Below are positions 15,676 through 23,466 of a stretch of 64,000 bases of DNA, in pieces (position 1 is the stretch's first letter; each line of letters starts with the position of its first letter). The notes below the pieces were generated by a model. The model saw nothing but the letters and a program-made list of their open reading frames with translations, searched no databases and was not told where the DNA came from. The DNA is from JAKIWV01 sp963773945 (GTDB lineage Archaea; Thermoplasmatota; Thermoplasmata; Lutacidiplasmatales; UBA184): the NCBI GenBank assembly GCA_963773945.1, contig CAVZDD010000003.1:310001-374000 (forward strand), written 5' to 3'. Made by a program: the position numbers and the translations under genes.

Positions 15676-16140
15676 CTACTCTCTGACGACGAGCGTGAGT
15701 TCCTGTTCCCCCCCGAACGAATCCACCGCCACTCTGCTGTCCGGGGATGTCCAGTTGAACCACCCAATGAAGGGCGGCGCCCCGTTGAAAAACTGAACGT
15801 AGAGGGGGACCCCACCCGGCTCGGTTACGGTACCGTTGATACCCGCGCCATCTGGCCCGTGGCAGGAAACGAACGTATGGAACGAATAGGATACTCTGTG
15901 GAACACTCCCGAGTCATTCGCACCGACTGTGCATCCCTGGCCAGAACCCAGAGGGAGGGTCATATTTTCGCAGTAAGTCGGACCACTTCCACCCGTCAAG
16001 GATGGACAACTATAGGCCGGGGCGGAAAGTTGGAGAGGGCCGACATGGACCACGATAATCGTGGCGACCGCGACGAGCAGGCCCATCACGACGAAAGCCG
16101 ACAGGGTTGGAACGCGGTTCTCCGGCATGCTCCCTGACAT
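15676..16140 (-). CDS. Small membrane-anchored secreted protein
   Basis: The product has 154 residues. An N-terminal anchor (about 14-33, LSAFVVMGLLVAVATIIVV) is followed by an extracellular beta domain with cysteines (YSCPSL, TYCENM, GCTVG, FVSCHG) that could form two disulphides, several sequons and a C-terminal strand ELTLVVRE. The ATG at 16140 lies 82 bases downstream of copy 2 of the shared element. No family is recognised. Together with its neighbours it looks like one of a set of co-regulated small surface proteins. Confidence 0.6.
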   Translation of the reverse strand: MSGSMPENRVPTLSAFVVMGLLVAVATIIVVHVGPLQLSAPAYSCPSLTGGSGPTYCENMTLPLGSGQGCTVGANDSGVFHRVSYSFHTFVSCHGPDGAGINGTVTEPGGVPLYVQFFNGAPPFIGWFNWTSPDSRVAVDSFGGEQELTLVVRE

Positions 16141-16221
16141 TGAAGACTGACTCCACTCGAGATATATTCGAGGTCAAGCCGGTGGGTTGTCGAGTTTCAG
16201 CCAACCGAACGCGTCGCCAGC

Positions 16222-16276
16222 GAATTAAGATCCCAGGTCCGGGTTTTCATATGACATCCCCCCGTGTCGATCCTCC
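16222..16276 (-). promoter_or_regulatory. Shared upstream element, copy 2
   Basis: Minus strand: GGAGGATCGACACGGGGGGA, then TGTCATATGAAAACCCGGAC and a TTAATTC box, before the 16140 start. Confidence 0.65.
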
Positions 16277-16304
16277 CGAATTTCCCAGAACGAAAACCCC
16301 ACGC

Positions 16305-16832
16305 TCAGAGTTTGCCAGTTGGGTCGTGATTTGAAAAAATGTCCCATAATATCGGGCCCGTCACGGAGTAGCGGTAGTTCCATGTCCCGCTAAATTGAAC
16401 AGTTTCTGGCTGATTGCCCGCTGCGGCGAAGTAGTAGAGTCCACACAAGCCGTAGAAGTGGAACGAGCCATTTGAGGTGTCATTGGACCAGTACCAGATT
16501 GGAGCGGGAGGGGGTCCCCCCGCGAAATTGAAATATCGAAGTCGTTGCCCACTTTCTACCGACCATTCGAAGTACAGGCCGGCCGTCCTGTTACCTGTCG
16601 CGCTCCCACAAGTTGCCGGCGTATTGACCCTACCGACGCCTGCGAACTGGGCAGTGGGCGACACCGTGAGCGAAAACGGTGCGCTTGTCGCCAGAACGGA
16701 CGTCACTGGGATAGTCGCGAGGAGAATCACAACCACCACCGCGACAATCCCGGCCAGGACTAACAAACGACGACGAAGGAGCCACGGAGCCGGACGGGCA
16801 TCGACACCTTCTGGCAAGTCCGGCGGCCGCAT
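16305..16832 (-). CDS. Small membrane-anchored secreted protein
   Basis: The product has 175 residues. A basic N-terminus (LLRRRLLVLAG) leads into a membrane segment (about 24-46, IVAVVVVILLATIPVTSVLA). The exported part carries SLTVSPTAQF, two or three cysteines (ATCGSATG, GLCGLYYF) and aromatic-rich strands (YFEWSVES, WYWSNDT). The ATG at 16832 is 98 bases downstream of copy 3 of the shared element. It lies between the N-methyltransferase gene and two similar secreted proteins, all on the minus strand. No catalytic motif is seen. Confidence 0.6.
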   Translation of the reverse strand: MRPPDLPEGVDARPAPWLLRRRLLVLAGIVAVVVVILLATIPVTSVLATSAPFSLTVSPTAQFAGVGRVNTPATCGSATGNRTAGLYFEWSVESGQRLRYFNFAGGPPPAPIWYWSNDTSNGSFHFYGLCGLYYFAAAGNQPETVQFSGTWNYRYSVTGPILWDIFSNHDPTGKL

Positions 16833-16930
16833 GTCGACCTCGCACGATCGGTATCACGAAGTGTCGTATGATAGCACCGTGCGCTTCCCCTAACCTTCCC
16901 GTTCATGCAAGTCGCCGGGCCCGATTCCTA

Positions 16931-16994
16931 GCCGAGGGGAATTGTCAACCCCCGACCCCTTGAAACATATGTCATCCCCCCGTGCCACCCCCCC
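16931..16994 (-). promoter_or_regulatory. Shared upstream element, copy 3
   Basis: Minus strand: GGCACGGGGGGATGACATAT, then GTTTC, a G-rich stretch and GTTGACAATTCCCCTCGGC. The downstream half matches copy 4. Confidence 0.65.
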
Positions 16995-17034
16995 CGGCCG
17001 ATTCGTTTATTCTGGGCCGTCCTTGGGCGCTGGA

Positions 17035-17982
17035 TCAGACGCGGTCGGGATCTCTCCCAATACCGCCCTCGTCAAGCATTCGCACCATCGTTGGGTCTGG
17101 ATCCGGCTCAGGTAAAGGAGGAATGAACAAAGTACTTGAAGTCGATAATTTTGGTGTCAAAATCTCCGAAATCGTCGTACGCTGGATGGAGGGCCGCCCG
17201 TAGGGCAGTACGGCGGCCTCGTAGACGATAGCAGGGTGGCCCGCAGGGTAGCGGGTAAGAAGGTAGTCCCGAAGAAGCCGCAGATTGCCTTCTCGCGGCT
17301 GAGACCGCGGACTCCAACCTCTCTCACCTATGACCCCGATTTGCCAAAGAACCAGACCAGCTGTGGGTTCAAAGAGTGGTTTATGAAGTAGGAATCCAGT
17401 CGCCTCGTAGGTTTGTAGTCCGCTGATTCCTGGGTCGAAGCCGAGATCAGAAAAGAGGTTGTCAAGGGCCGAAACACCGGGCAGCATGCGGACTGGAAAT
17501 CCCTCCTTTCGCGCACGCATTGCGACCTCCTGGGCGGGACCGACAAGCACTCCCGGATGGCCGTAGAACACGACACAAAGATCGGTGGAAGATCGCAGTA
17601 CGTCCAGGATTCTTCGTACGATGTCTGTGTACGTTTGAGCGCGTGGCTTCCCAGTCGCGTAGAGTCCGAACAACGACTCCGCCCTGGGATTCAATCGCTT
17701 CAGCCAGGCCTCCGCAGCGGGATCAGCGACTACGTACAGGACCTTCGACGCCTGTTCGATGCATATTTTGGCTTCTGGCGTAGTTTGTAGCCCTGCCCGA
17801 ATTCCGGTTCCTACGATGGTAAGACCTCGCCACCCCCACAGGTCAGTGGGGTATTGCAATGCCGAGAAGTTGAACGATTTTACTGGCCGAGCGGTCTCCG
17901 GGAAATCTCCCAACGGAGCATCCTCTGGAGTGGAAGAGGAGGCCCCCGCTGCTTCGGCGTTGGAAAGCGATTGGGTGGGCAA
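17035..17982 (-). CDS. Borosin-type peptide alpha-N-methyltransferase homologue (tetrapyrrole-methylase fold)
   Basis: The product has 315 residues. After a 52-residue low-complexity N-terminus comes a TP-methylase domain that I recognise as closest to the borosin N-methyltransferases (OphMA/split SonM type), which N-methylate backbone amides of a precursor peptide using SAM. Matching blocks are GLTIVGTGI (53-61), YATGKPRAQTYTDI (108-121), VVFYGHPGVLV (137-147), RMLPGVSALDNLFSDLG (165-181), YEATGFLL, LVLWQIGVIG and FIPPLPE. By alignment from memory to OphMA Tyr66, Arg72, Tyr76 and Tyr98, the residues Y108, R114, Y118 and Y140 are kept; Tyr63 is Phe105. It ends where split enzymes end, without a fused core peptide. 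The TTG start at 17982 is the only one before the domain. No precursor is recognised nearby. Confidence 0.75.
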   Translation of the reverse strand: MPTQSLSNAEAAGASSSTPEDAPLGDFPETARPVKSFNFSALQYPTDLWGWRGLTIVGTGIRAGLQTTPEAKICIEQASKVLYVVADPAAEAWLKRLNPRAESLFGLYATGKPRAQTYTDIVRRILDVLRSSTDLCVVFYGHPGVLVGPAQEVAMRARKEGFPVRMLPGVSALDNLFSDLGFDPGISGLQTYEATGFLLHKPLFEPTAGLVLWQIGVIGERGWSPRSQPREGNLRLLRDYLLTRYPAGHPAIVYEAAVLPYGRPSIQRTTISEILTPKLSTSSTLFIPPLPEPDPDPTMVRMLDEGGIGRDPDRV

Positions 17983-18038
17983 GGTTCCCTCAATCGTCGA
18001 AAGCTCGTATCGTTAAGCAGTAAGAGTACGAATTACTC

Positions 18039-18100
18039 GCCGAGGGAAATTTTCAACCGCCGTCCCAACGAAATATATGTCATCCCCCCGGGTCCATCCC
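18039..18100 (-). promoter_or_regulatory. Shared upstream element, copy 4
   Basis: Minus strand: GGATGGACCCGGGGGGATGA, then CATATATTTCG (TATA-like) and GTTGAAAATTTCCCTCGGCG. It lies 57-118 bases before the TTG start at 17982. Confidence 0.65.
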
Positions 18101-18170
18101 TTAAAGTCTTCAGAACCCCCATTCCACTAGCCCAATCGTGCCCCGGAAAGGGCCGCCTCCTAGCGAACGT

Positions 18171-18217
18171 CATGTGGGGAGCCCGCGGTCGATTGCCGAC
18201 CGCGATGGGCGCAGGGG
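18171..18217 (+). repeat. Dispersed repeat, short form
   Basis: TCATGTGGGGAGCCCGCGGT followed by CGATTGCCGACCGCGATGGG. It lies in the 322-base gap 17983-18304, which otherwise holds shared element copy 4 and no gene. Confidence 0.7.
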
Positions 18218-18304
18218 AAGCACGAGAGCGAACGGGAAACGGCACCCCGCGGTTCCGATCCCGCTCTGTAACGCTTAATCGCAGTTCCCAATCCGCTTCC
18301 TGCT

Positions 18305-19591
18305 GTGGCTCCCGAGACGCGCTCGACCGTACGAAAGTTCATCTTGGGGCGGCAGGGACTGTGGCCCGGCCGACGGTGGCAGGGACGAAAGGGTCTCGAC
18401 CAGTGCCTGCGCTACATTGGGTCGGTCCAATTCGACTCCCTCAACGTTGTCGGGCGGAGCCACGACCTCGCACTCTGGGGGAGAATCCTCGACTACAAAC
18501 CCGAGTACCTGGAAGACGCGCTTTACCGGAAACGGACCTTGTTTGAGACCGGCGGCAACGTACAGATCCGGCCCATCGGAGAGCTGCCGTATCTCCGAAT
18601 CGCCATGCAGCGCAAAATCCAGGAGGAGCGATGGCGCCGATTTGGTAGGAGCAAGGCCGGTCTGTTAACGCGAGTGACCCGGGAGATCGAGCGACGAGGG
18701 CCCCTCGGACCCGGGGACTTCGAGGGCCCGGAGGAGAAACGGATAGAACACTACAGGGCCGCGAAGGAATCCGGTCTTGCGCTCCACTATCTCTGGCTCA
18801 AGGGGGACATCATGATCGCATTTCGCCGTCGTGGCGAGAAGGTCTTTGACCTCACGGACCGGCTGTTTCCACGACCTCCCCCAACAATCCCGATCCCGGA
18901 GGCCGAAGATCACCTCATCCTGCAAACGCTACGCCATCTGGGAGTTGCAAGCAGTTCCGAATGGCTTCGCCACGCGTGGCCCCGAATTGGCCGTCTCAGC
19001 TTACGTGACGAGTGGAAGGACCGGATCCGTCTGTTGCGAGAAAAGGGAATCTTTCAGGAGATCGAGGTGGCTGGATGGAAAGGTCGGCAATGTATCATGA
19101 CCGACGCGCTTTCCGATCTCAGGACGATTCACTCGTCGAGACTGCCTTCGAACTGGCGGCCTCGGTCGACTACCACAACTGAGGAGGTGGTATTCCTCGC
19201 ACCCCTCGAAGACGCGACCGCGCGGGGTCGCGCAAAGCAACTCTTCGACTTCGAGTACATCTGGGAGGTCTACAAGCCGGCGGCGAAACGACGCTGGGGC
19301 TACTACACGCTCCCGATTCTCTGGGGGGAACGCCTGTGCGCACGCATCGAAATGCGGGCCGATCGAGCGACCAAGTCGCTCCAGGTGACGGGTTTCTGGC
19401 CGGAGGATTCGACGATTCGACAAGACGCGGAGTTCGCGACCGCGCTGGGTCGTGCTCTTGGTCGACTCGCGGACTTCAACGGTGTCGTGGTTGTCGATAC
19501 GTCCGGGTTACGTGCGCCCACGATGCGAAGGCGTATTGCCGCCGCAATCAAACGGACGCGAGAGCGAGCTTTCCCCGCGCAGGCTTCCTGA
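18305..19591 (+). CDS. AlkZ/YcaQ-type winged-helix (HTH_42) DNA glycosylase-like protein
   Basis: The product has 428 residues, the usual size for the HTH_42 family, whose characterised bacterial members unhook DNA interstrand crosslinks or excise alkylated bases. The N-terminal LDQCLRYIGSVQFDSLNVVG then RSHD contains the QxD catalytic-type pattern (Q in VQFD), followed by tandem winged-helix stretches, a central DHLILQTLRHLGVASSSEWL and the C-terminal half with WEVYKPAAKRRWGYYTLPIL, a strong family hallmark. GTG 18305 is chosen because it gives the conserved N-terminal helix. A single gene between two dispersed repeats. Substrate cannot be inferred. Confidence 0.8.
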   Translation: MAPETRSTVRKFILGRQGLWPGRRWQGRKGLDQCLRYIGSVQFDSLNVVGRSHDLALWGRILDYKPEYLEDALYRKRTLFETGGNVQIRPIGELPYLRIAMQRKIQEERWRRFGRSKAGLLTRVTREIERRGPLGPGDFEGPEEKRIEHYRAAKESGLALHYLWLKGDIMIAFRRRGEKVFDLTDRLFPRPPPTIPIPEAEDHLILQTLRHLGVASSSEWLRHAWPRIGRLSLRDEWKDRIRLLREKGIFQEIEVAGWKGRQCIMTDALSDLRTIHSSRLPSNWRPRSTTTTEEVVFLAPLEDATARGRAKQLFDFEYIWEVYKPAAKRRWGYYTLPILWGERLCARIEMRADRATKSLQVTGFWPEDSTIRQDAEFATALGRALGRLADFNGVVVVDTSGLRAPTMRRRIAAAIKRTRERAFPAQAS

Positions 19592-19634
19592 GGGGCACGC
19601 GCGGCCAATGACGGGACCGCAGTCAGCGCGCGGG
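19589..19634 (+). repeat. Dispersed repeat, short form overlapping a stop codon
   Basis: TGAGGGGCACGCGCGGCCAA, then TGACGGGACCGCAGTCAGCG. The first TGA is the stop of the preceding gene. Confidence 0.7.
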
Positions 19635-19708
19635 ACTGTCAGCGCGTCTCACTGCGCTCCGAAGGTTTTTCCACAGGTCCTGACTGGGGTTGTTGGCCGG
19701 GATTAACG

Positions 19709-20308
19709 ATGGCCCTCACTGCGAAGCCGCTATCCCCGGACACGTGGCCAGCGTTCGCCCGCCTAGTGGCGAAACACGGTGGTATCTTCGGCGGGTGCTG
19801 GTGCATCTCGTTTCATCTCACGGGGAAGGAGGAGCGGCGTGGCGGTGCTGCGTACCGGGCAATGAAGCACGGACTAGTACGGGAAGGACGGGCGCACGCC
19901 GCGCTCGTCTTTGACGGCCCGAATGCGGTCGGATGGTGTCAGTTCGGCCCGACTGCGGAACTCCCGAACATCCGGAGCAGGAAGGCCTACGAAGAGGGTC
20001 GGGGTGAGCTTCCCGACTGGCGCATCACATGTTTCTTCATCGACCGAGAACGCCGTGGGGAAGGCATCGCCTCCCGCGCCCTCCGTGAGGCGATGCGATC
20101 CATCGCTGAGCTCGGCGGCGGAACGGTGGAGGCGTACCCCGAGGACTACACGGGCGAGCGGACCTCCAGCTCTTTTCTGTGCAGCGGGACGTTGGGCATG
20201 TTTGAAAAGACGGGTTTCCGGAAGATGCGCAAGATCGCGATGCGTCGGTGGGTCGTTGCCAGGAGGATTCGGCCGGCTCGGGCGCATCGGGAAGCGAACC
20301 GAACTTAG
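19709..20308 (+). CDS. GNAT-family N-acetyltransferase
   Basis: The product has 199 residues. The acetyl-CoA-binding motif A is clear: CFFIDRERRGEGIASRALREAM (R/Q-x2-G-x-G/A as RRGEGIA). Before it are VGWCQFGPTAELPN and a Cys-rich N-terminal segment (GGCWCISFHL). After it come FEKTGFRKM and a basic tail. The pattern LxxRxxxxxGGxFxxCWC also appears in a group of GNATs that modify small molecules or antibiotics. The ATG at 19709 is the first plausible start. The acceptor substrate is unknown. It is followed by a repeat remnant and a convergent methyltransferase. Confidence 0.8.
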   Translation: MALTAKPLSPDTWPAFARLVAKHGGIFGGCWCISFHLTGKEERRGGAAYRAMKHGLVREGRAHAALVFDGPNAVGWCQFGPTAELPNIRSRKAYEEGRGELPDWRITCFFIDRERRGEGIASRALREAMRSIAELGGGTVEAYPEDYTGERTSSSFLCSGTLGMFEKTGFRKMRKIAMRRWVVARRIRPARAHREANRT

Positions 20309-20382
20309 CGCTTCGCGCGCACCCCGAGGGGCCTACGGGTCGCGGGCCGGTCGGGGAACGGGCTTGCCGTCTTGAGGCTCTC

Positions 20383-20421
20383 GGTCGCGCCGATGATCGC
20401 AATCAGCGCGCGGGCTCACGG
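20383..20421 (+). repeat. Possible decayed dispersed repeat
   Basis: CGCCGATGATCGCAATCAGC followed by GCGCGGG resembles the right half of the repeat; the left arm is not recognisable. Confidence 0.35.
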
Positions 20422-20443
20422 CGGGACACAAGAATCCCGGCGG

Positions 20444-21250
20444 CTAGCGCCTCGACCAGACTTGGAACATGCGGGGGCCGGAAACGAGTGTCGCCGGATC
20501 GGCACAGAACTTGGCCAGGCTTTCGAGTGCAGCGTCGAACTCCCCCCGTTTTGCGAGACCCGCCGAAAGGATTGCCTCTTGGGTGGCCTGTAAGCTCAGC
20601 CACGGCAGCGATTTTGCTTCCTGTTCGATCCGCACTGGTTGGACCGCTGTGACCTTCGGATGGGGGATTCCTGCCGCAAGGAAGTGTCGGTAGAGTTTTC
20701 GGCCGAGAACGGGATCCCCGGCATTCCGCCGGAGCACCTCGCTATAGCTACGCACGTAAAAATCGAAGGCCTCGTTGGCTGGTTCGCAGCAGCACCCTTC
20801 GAAGTCCGCGTCCTCGACCATAAGGAGACCTCCCGGACGGACGGCCGCCCACATGCGTCGTAGTAGCTCGACCGGTTCTCGGACGTGCTGGAGAAGGAGA
20901 CGGGAATACACAGCGTCGTAGGCGTTGGACTCGTTCCAGTCATCGACGTTCGTTTGCGTGAATTCCACGTTGTCGACTTGGCGCTCGATTGCCGCTTGGC
21001 GGGCCAACCCGAGCTTGACCGCATCCATGTCCACCCCGCGGGCCCGGCCGCCGGGCGCTACCAGCTTCGCCATCTGAAGGGTTACCTCGCCCCCGCCACA
21101 TCCGAGGTCCAGGCACCGCATTCCGGGCGCAAGCCCAGCCCGTTGGAAGAGCGCCAAGGTGTCCGGCCATCGGTCTCGGGCAAGGACCAGAAGTCGGTCG
21201 TACCCTTCTTTCCCGCCACGGATTACGTATCGTTCCTCGGGCGGCGACAT
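20444..21250 (-). CDS. Class I SAM-dependent methyltransferase
   Basis: The product has 268 residues. Motif I is CLDLGCGGGEVTLQMAKLV, motif II GVDMDAVKLGLAR, followed by FTQTNVDDWNESNAYDAVYS, the LQHVREPVELLRRMWAAVRPG region and LLMVEDADFEG, the order of UbiE/Coq5-like small-molecule methyltransferases. A C-terminal cap-like part (CCCEPANEAFDFYV) could shape the substrate pocket. The ATG at 21250 (MSPPEERYVI) is preferred to TTG 21286. It converges with the GNAT gene. The methyl acceptor is unknown. Confidence 0.8.
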   Translation of the reverse strand: MSPPEERYVIRGGKEGYDRLLVLARDRWPDTLALFQRAGLAPGMRCLDLGCGGGEVTLQMAKLVAPGGRARGVDMDAVKLGLARQAAIERQVDNVEFTQTNVDDWNESNAYDAVYSRLLLQHVREPVELLRRMWAAVRPGGLLMVEDADFEGCCCEPANEAFDFYVRSYSEVLRRNAGDPVLGRKLYRHFLAAGIPHPKVTAVQPVRIEQEAKSLPWLSLQATQEAILSAGLAKRGEFDAALESLAKFCADPATLVSGPRMFQVWSRR

Positions 21251-21437
21251 ATGTGGGCGTCCCTCAGGTCGAGTGACATCTTGCAAAAGAGGCTAACGGC
21301 CAGGAGCGCCTCCATTTGGTGAGCGGCATCCGGGGCAGATTCGCGGACCCCAAGGTGGGAGCGGTCCTCGATGTTCTTTCTCTCTGTAGGCCTCTGTGTT
21401 GTGACCAGAATCAGGATAACCGAGGTCCCACCCCCTC

Positions 21438-21480
21438 GAGGGACGCGCGCGTTCGATCACAGGACAGCGATGGGCGCAGG
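21438..21480 (+). repeat. Dispersed repeat, short form
   Basis: GAGGGACGCGCGCGTTCGAT followed by CACAGGACAGCGATGGGCGC. Confidence 0.7.
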
Positions 21481-21589
21481 GGCCGAATCACCTCGAGGTG
21501 ATCGGGACTAACTCTGTGGCGCGTCGCCCGCATTCACGGCGGTCGGTAGGAATCTCTAAAGTCACGGAATCCTCCCTACGATCGGGCCC

Positions 21590-21871
21590 ATGGCCTCTCA
21601 GAAGGCGGCTGCGTCAGATCAGACCACACTTTCCCGCTGGAGACGCGAATACCGCCTCAGCCTCGTGCTTGTCACCGCGGGAATCGTCATGGCCGTGGTC
21701 TACGTCGCCGTTGTGTCCTGGGCCAACTCGACCGGGAACTACCCCACGTCATTTGGGGCCGTTCTTGCAATACAAGTCACCGGAACCGCCGGTGCCATGT
21801 TGATTTTGCTGGCCGGGACCGTCGCTTACTACCATCGGAGAGGCCTCCAACTGATCGAGGGCACCGCCTGA
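21590..21871 (+). CDS. Small two-pass membrane protein
   Basis: The product has 93 residues. After a charged N-terminus (SRWRREYRLSL) there are two membrane segments, about 24-45 (LVLVTAGIVMAVVYVAVVSW) and 58-80 (VLAIQVTGTAGAMLILLAGTV), and a short basic tail. ATG 21590 follows an AT-rich box (TCTAAAG) about 36 bases upstream. Its last 95 bases overlap the end of the opposite-strand frame at 21777-22652. No family is recognised. Confidence 0.5.
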   Translation: MASQKAAASDQTTLSRWRREYRLSLVLVTAGIVMAVVYVAVVSWANSTGNYPTSFGAVLAIQVTGTAGAMLILLAGTVAYYHRRGLQLIEGTA

Positions 21872-22652
21872 CCCGGCCCACACGGGAAACCGATTGAAAA
21901 GCGCCCTGCCCGAGCGAACGTCGGGGAGCGAGGGGACGGTCGATGACCGGACTGCGATGTGCGTGCGGGGATGCTGACGGCGTGGGGGTCCTCTCAGTAG
22001 ATGGGCCACTTCGCGACCGCAGCCCTGCGCCAATCAAGAGTCGAACGCGAGGGGGCAATGCCTTACCGCTCGAGAATCTGGAACAAAGAACTGACAGGCG
22101 CGTCAGGCCCTCCACAATCGTGAACTGTCCTCGCAGATAGGTCCCGATCACTATAGGGGCTCCGACCATACGGAGTGGGTCGAAACGTGGTAGTATCTTA
22201 CGGTAATTCCTCGCGACGGGAGGCCACAAGGGCAGTGCTCCGCAGTCGAGGGTTGTGGCGAAGTCTCGGAGAAGGCGCGACGGGGCGGTCGGCTTGAAGA
22301 TGTTGCGGTTGGGCACTCGCAACTTCGGGAGCTCCCGGCGAGGGAGCTCCCCGTAGAACCATCGCAGTCCAAGACGGCTCAAAGGTCGCAAGTACTCTGG
22401 TCGAGTGGAGAGGACCGTCGATCCGACAAGGGCGCGATCGAACCTGTCGAGCCCATCCTTATCCCCCAAACGCACTCGGGCGAAGAGGTCGGGGCCCAGC
22501 CCTCGGCTGTACATCCAGTCGTGACGGCTGTCGTTTTGGACCTCGGCCCGAGCGAATTCCCAGAAGAAGTCGACCTGGGAGGCAGGCCGCAGCTTAGTCA
22601 AGGAAGTCGAGGGAGGGTCCACGAGGCGCACACACTGTCCGCGGCTTATCAT
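21777..22652 (-). CDS. ParB/Srx-like hypothetical protein with run-on C-terminus
   Basis: The product has 291 residues. Residues 1-205 look like a real globular protein: FFWEFARAEVQNDSRHDWMY, LSRLGLRWFYGELPRREL, YRKILPRFDPLRMVGAPIVI and GQFTIVEGLTRLSVL, the last two reminiscent of the ParB/sulfiredoxin pattern (PIVIG.....IEGxtR). From about residue 206 the sequence becomes Arg/Ser/Pro-rich, crosses a dispersed repeat (21928-21970) and runs into the convergent gene, so the native stop has probably been lost or displaced. The ATG is at 22652. Nuclease or DNA-binding activity would be a guess. Confidence 0.45.
   Translation of the reverse strand: MISRGQCVRLVDPPSTSLTKLRPASQVDFFWEFARAEVQNDSRHDWMYSRGLGPDLFARVRLGDKDGLDRFDRALVGSTVLSTRPEYLRPLSRLGLRWFYGELPRRELPKLRVPNRNIFKPTAPSRLLRDFATTLDCGALPLWPPVARNYRKILPRFDPLRMVGAPIVIGTYLRGQFTIVEGLTRLSVLCSRFSSGKALPPRVRLLIGAGLRSRSGPSTERTPTPSASPHAHRSPVIDRPLAPRRSLGQGAFQSVSRVGRVRRCPRSVGGLSDGSKRRSRPAKSTWHRRFR
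21928..21970 (+). repeat. Dispersed repeat, degenerate copy
   Basis: GCGAGGGGACGGTCGATGAC followed by CGGACTGCGATGTGCGTGCG. It lies inside the minus-strand frame 21777-22652. Confidence 0.6.
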
Positions 22653-22685
22653 CTTGTACGGGCGGGAGGCCCGGACCCGCGCATT

Positions 22686-22733
22686 CTATGAATGGAGCGC
22701 GCGGTCGATGACGAGACCGCGAGGAGCGCGCGG
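22686..22733 (+). repeat. Dispersed repeat, best short-form copy
   Basis: CTATGAATGGAGCGCGCGGT, CGATGACGAGACCGCGAGGA, GCGCGCGGG. The arms CGCGGTC and GACCGCG pair perfectly around an 8-base loop (GATGACGA), with outer GCGCGC arms. This copy is the reference for the family of about 18 copies between 4.0 and 27.6 kb, all at gene ends or between genes. Confidence 0.85.
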
Positions 22734-22741
22734 GAGCAAGA

Positions 22742-23311
22742 CTACTTAGGGGCCAAGCGAGCGAGCCAGATCTCATCTAGCCACTGATGGCCAAACCATA
22801 CCCGCTCATGGAAGTGACCTTCGTGGCGGAGCCCTGCATTTTCCAACACGCGGATTGAAGCACGGTTTCGGGCGAACGCCCGTGCCTCGATTCGGTGTAG
22901 TCCAAGGATGTGGAATCCGATGTCGCACATCGCCCGCGCTGATTCGGTCGCGTAGCCCTGACCTCGGTGCCCCGGAGCAATCCAGTAACCAAGTTCCGCT
23001 CGTCGATCGGTCGGCGAAAGGTGGCTGAGCTCAATCATCCCGACCAACGAACCGTCGCTGCCCAGGGTGATGGCAAGCGCGAGGGACTCTCGCTTTCGGA
23101 ACTGTTTTTGCTTCCGCTCCACAAATTCGACGGCGTGACGTCGGCGATATGGTCGAGGAAGGAGGTGCACCCCCCATCTCGTGGAAGGGTGAACAGCGGC
23201 GCTGTGGATAGACTCCACGTCACCCATCTTAGGAAGACGCAACACTAGCCGACGAGTCCGGATCGGCGGGTCGGGCCATCTGCTCATGGGAAACGTTGTT
23301 GGGGACTTCAT
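22742..23311 (-). CDS. RimJ/RimL-type GNAT acetyltransferase
   Basis: The product has 189 residues. It begins with the RimJ/L hallmark IRTRRLVLRLPKMGDVESIH (tRl.lR.....D...i), continues with LVGMIELSHLSPTDRRAELGYWI, the acetyl-CoA loop HRGQGYATESARAM, LGLHRIEARAFARNRASIRV and LENAGLRHEGHFHERVW. Members acetylate ribosomal proteins, other protein N-termini or small molecules; the substrate here is unknown. The ATG at 23311 gives the full family length. Dispersed repeats stand on both sides (22686 and 23402). Confidence 0.85.
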   Translation of the reverse strand: MKSPTTFPMSRWPDPPIRTRRLVLRLPKMGDVESIHSAAVHPSTRWGVHLLPRPYRRRHAVEFVERKQKQFRKRESLALAITLGSDGSLVGMIELSHLSPTDRRAELGYWIAPGHRGQGYATESARAMCDIGFHILGLHRIEARAFARNRASIRVLENAGLRHEGHFHERVWFGHQWLDEIWLARLAPK

Positions 23312-23401
23312 GCTCGAGGCTAGCCTTCCGCGGGATTAGTACCTTTTCCGGGGGGAAGCGAGCGAAGCGAGGGGACGTTCGCTCGGTGCGGGAACCCGAG
23401 C

Positions 23402-23452
23402 TTAATGAGGGACGCGCGCGATCGATGACTGGACCGCGATGAGCGCGCGGGA
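23402..23452 (+). repeat. Dispersed repeat, short form
   Basis: TTAATGAGGGACGCGCGCGA, TCGATGACTGGACCGCGATG, AGCGCGCGGG. Confidence 0.8.
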
Positions 23453-23466
23453 GACACGAGTGGACG

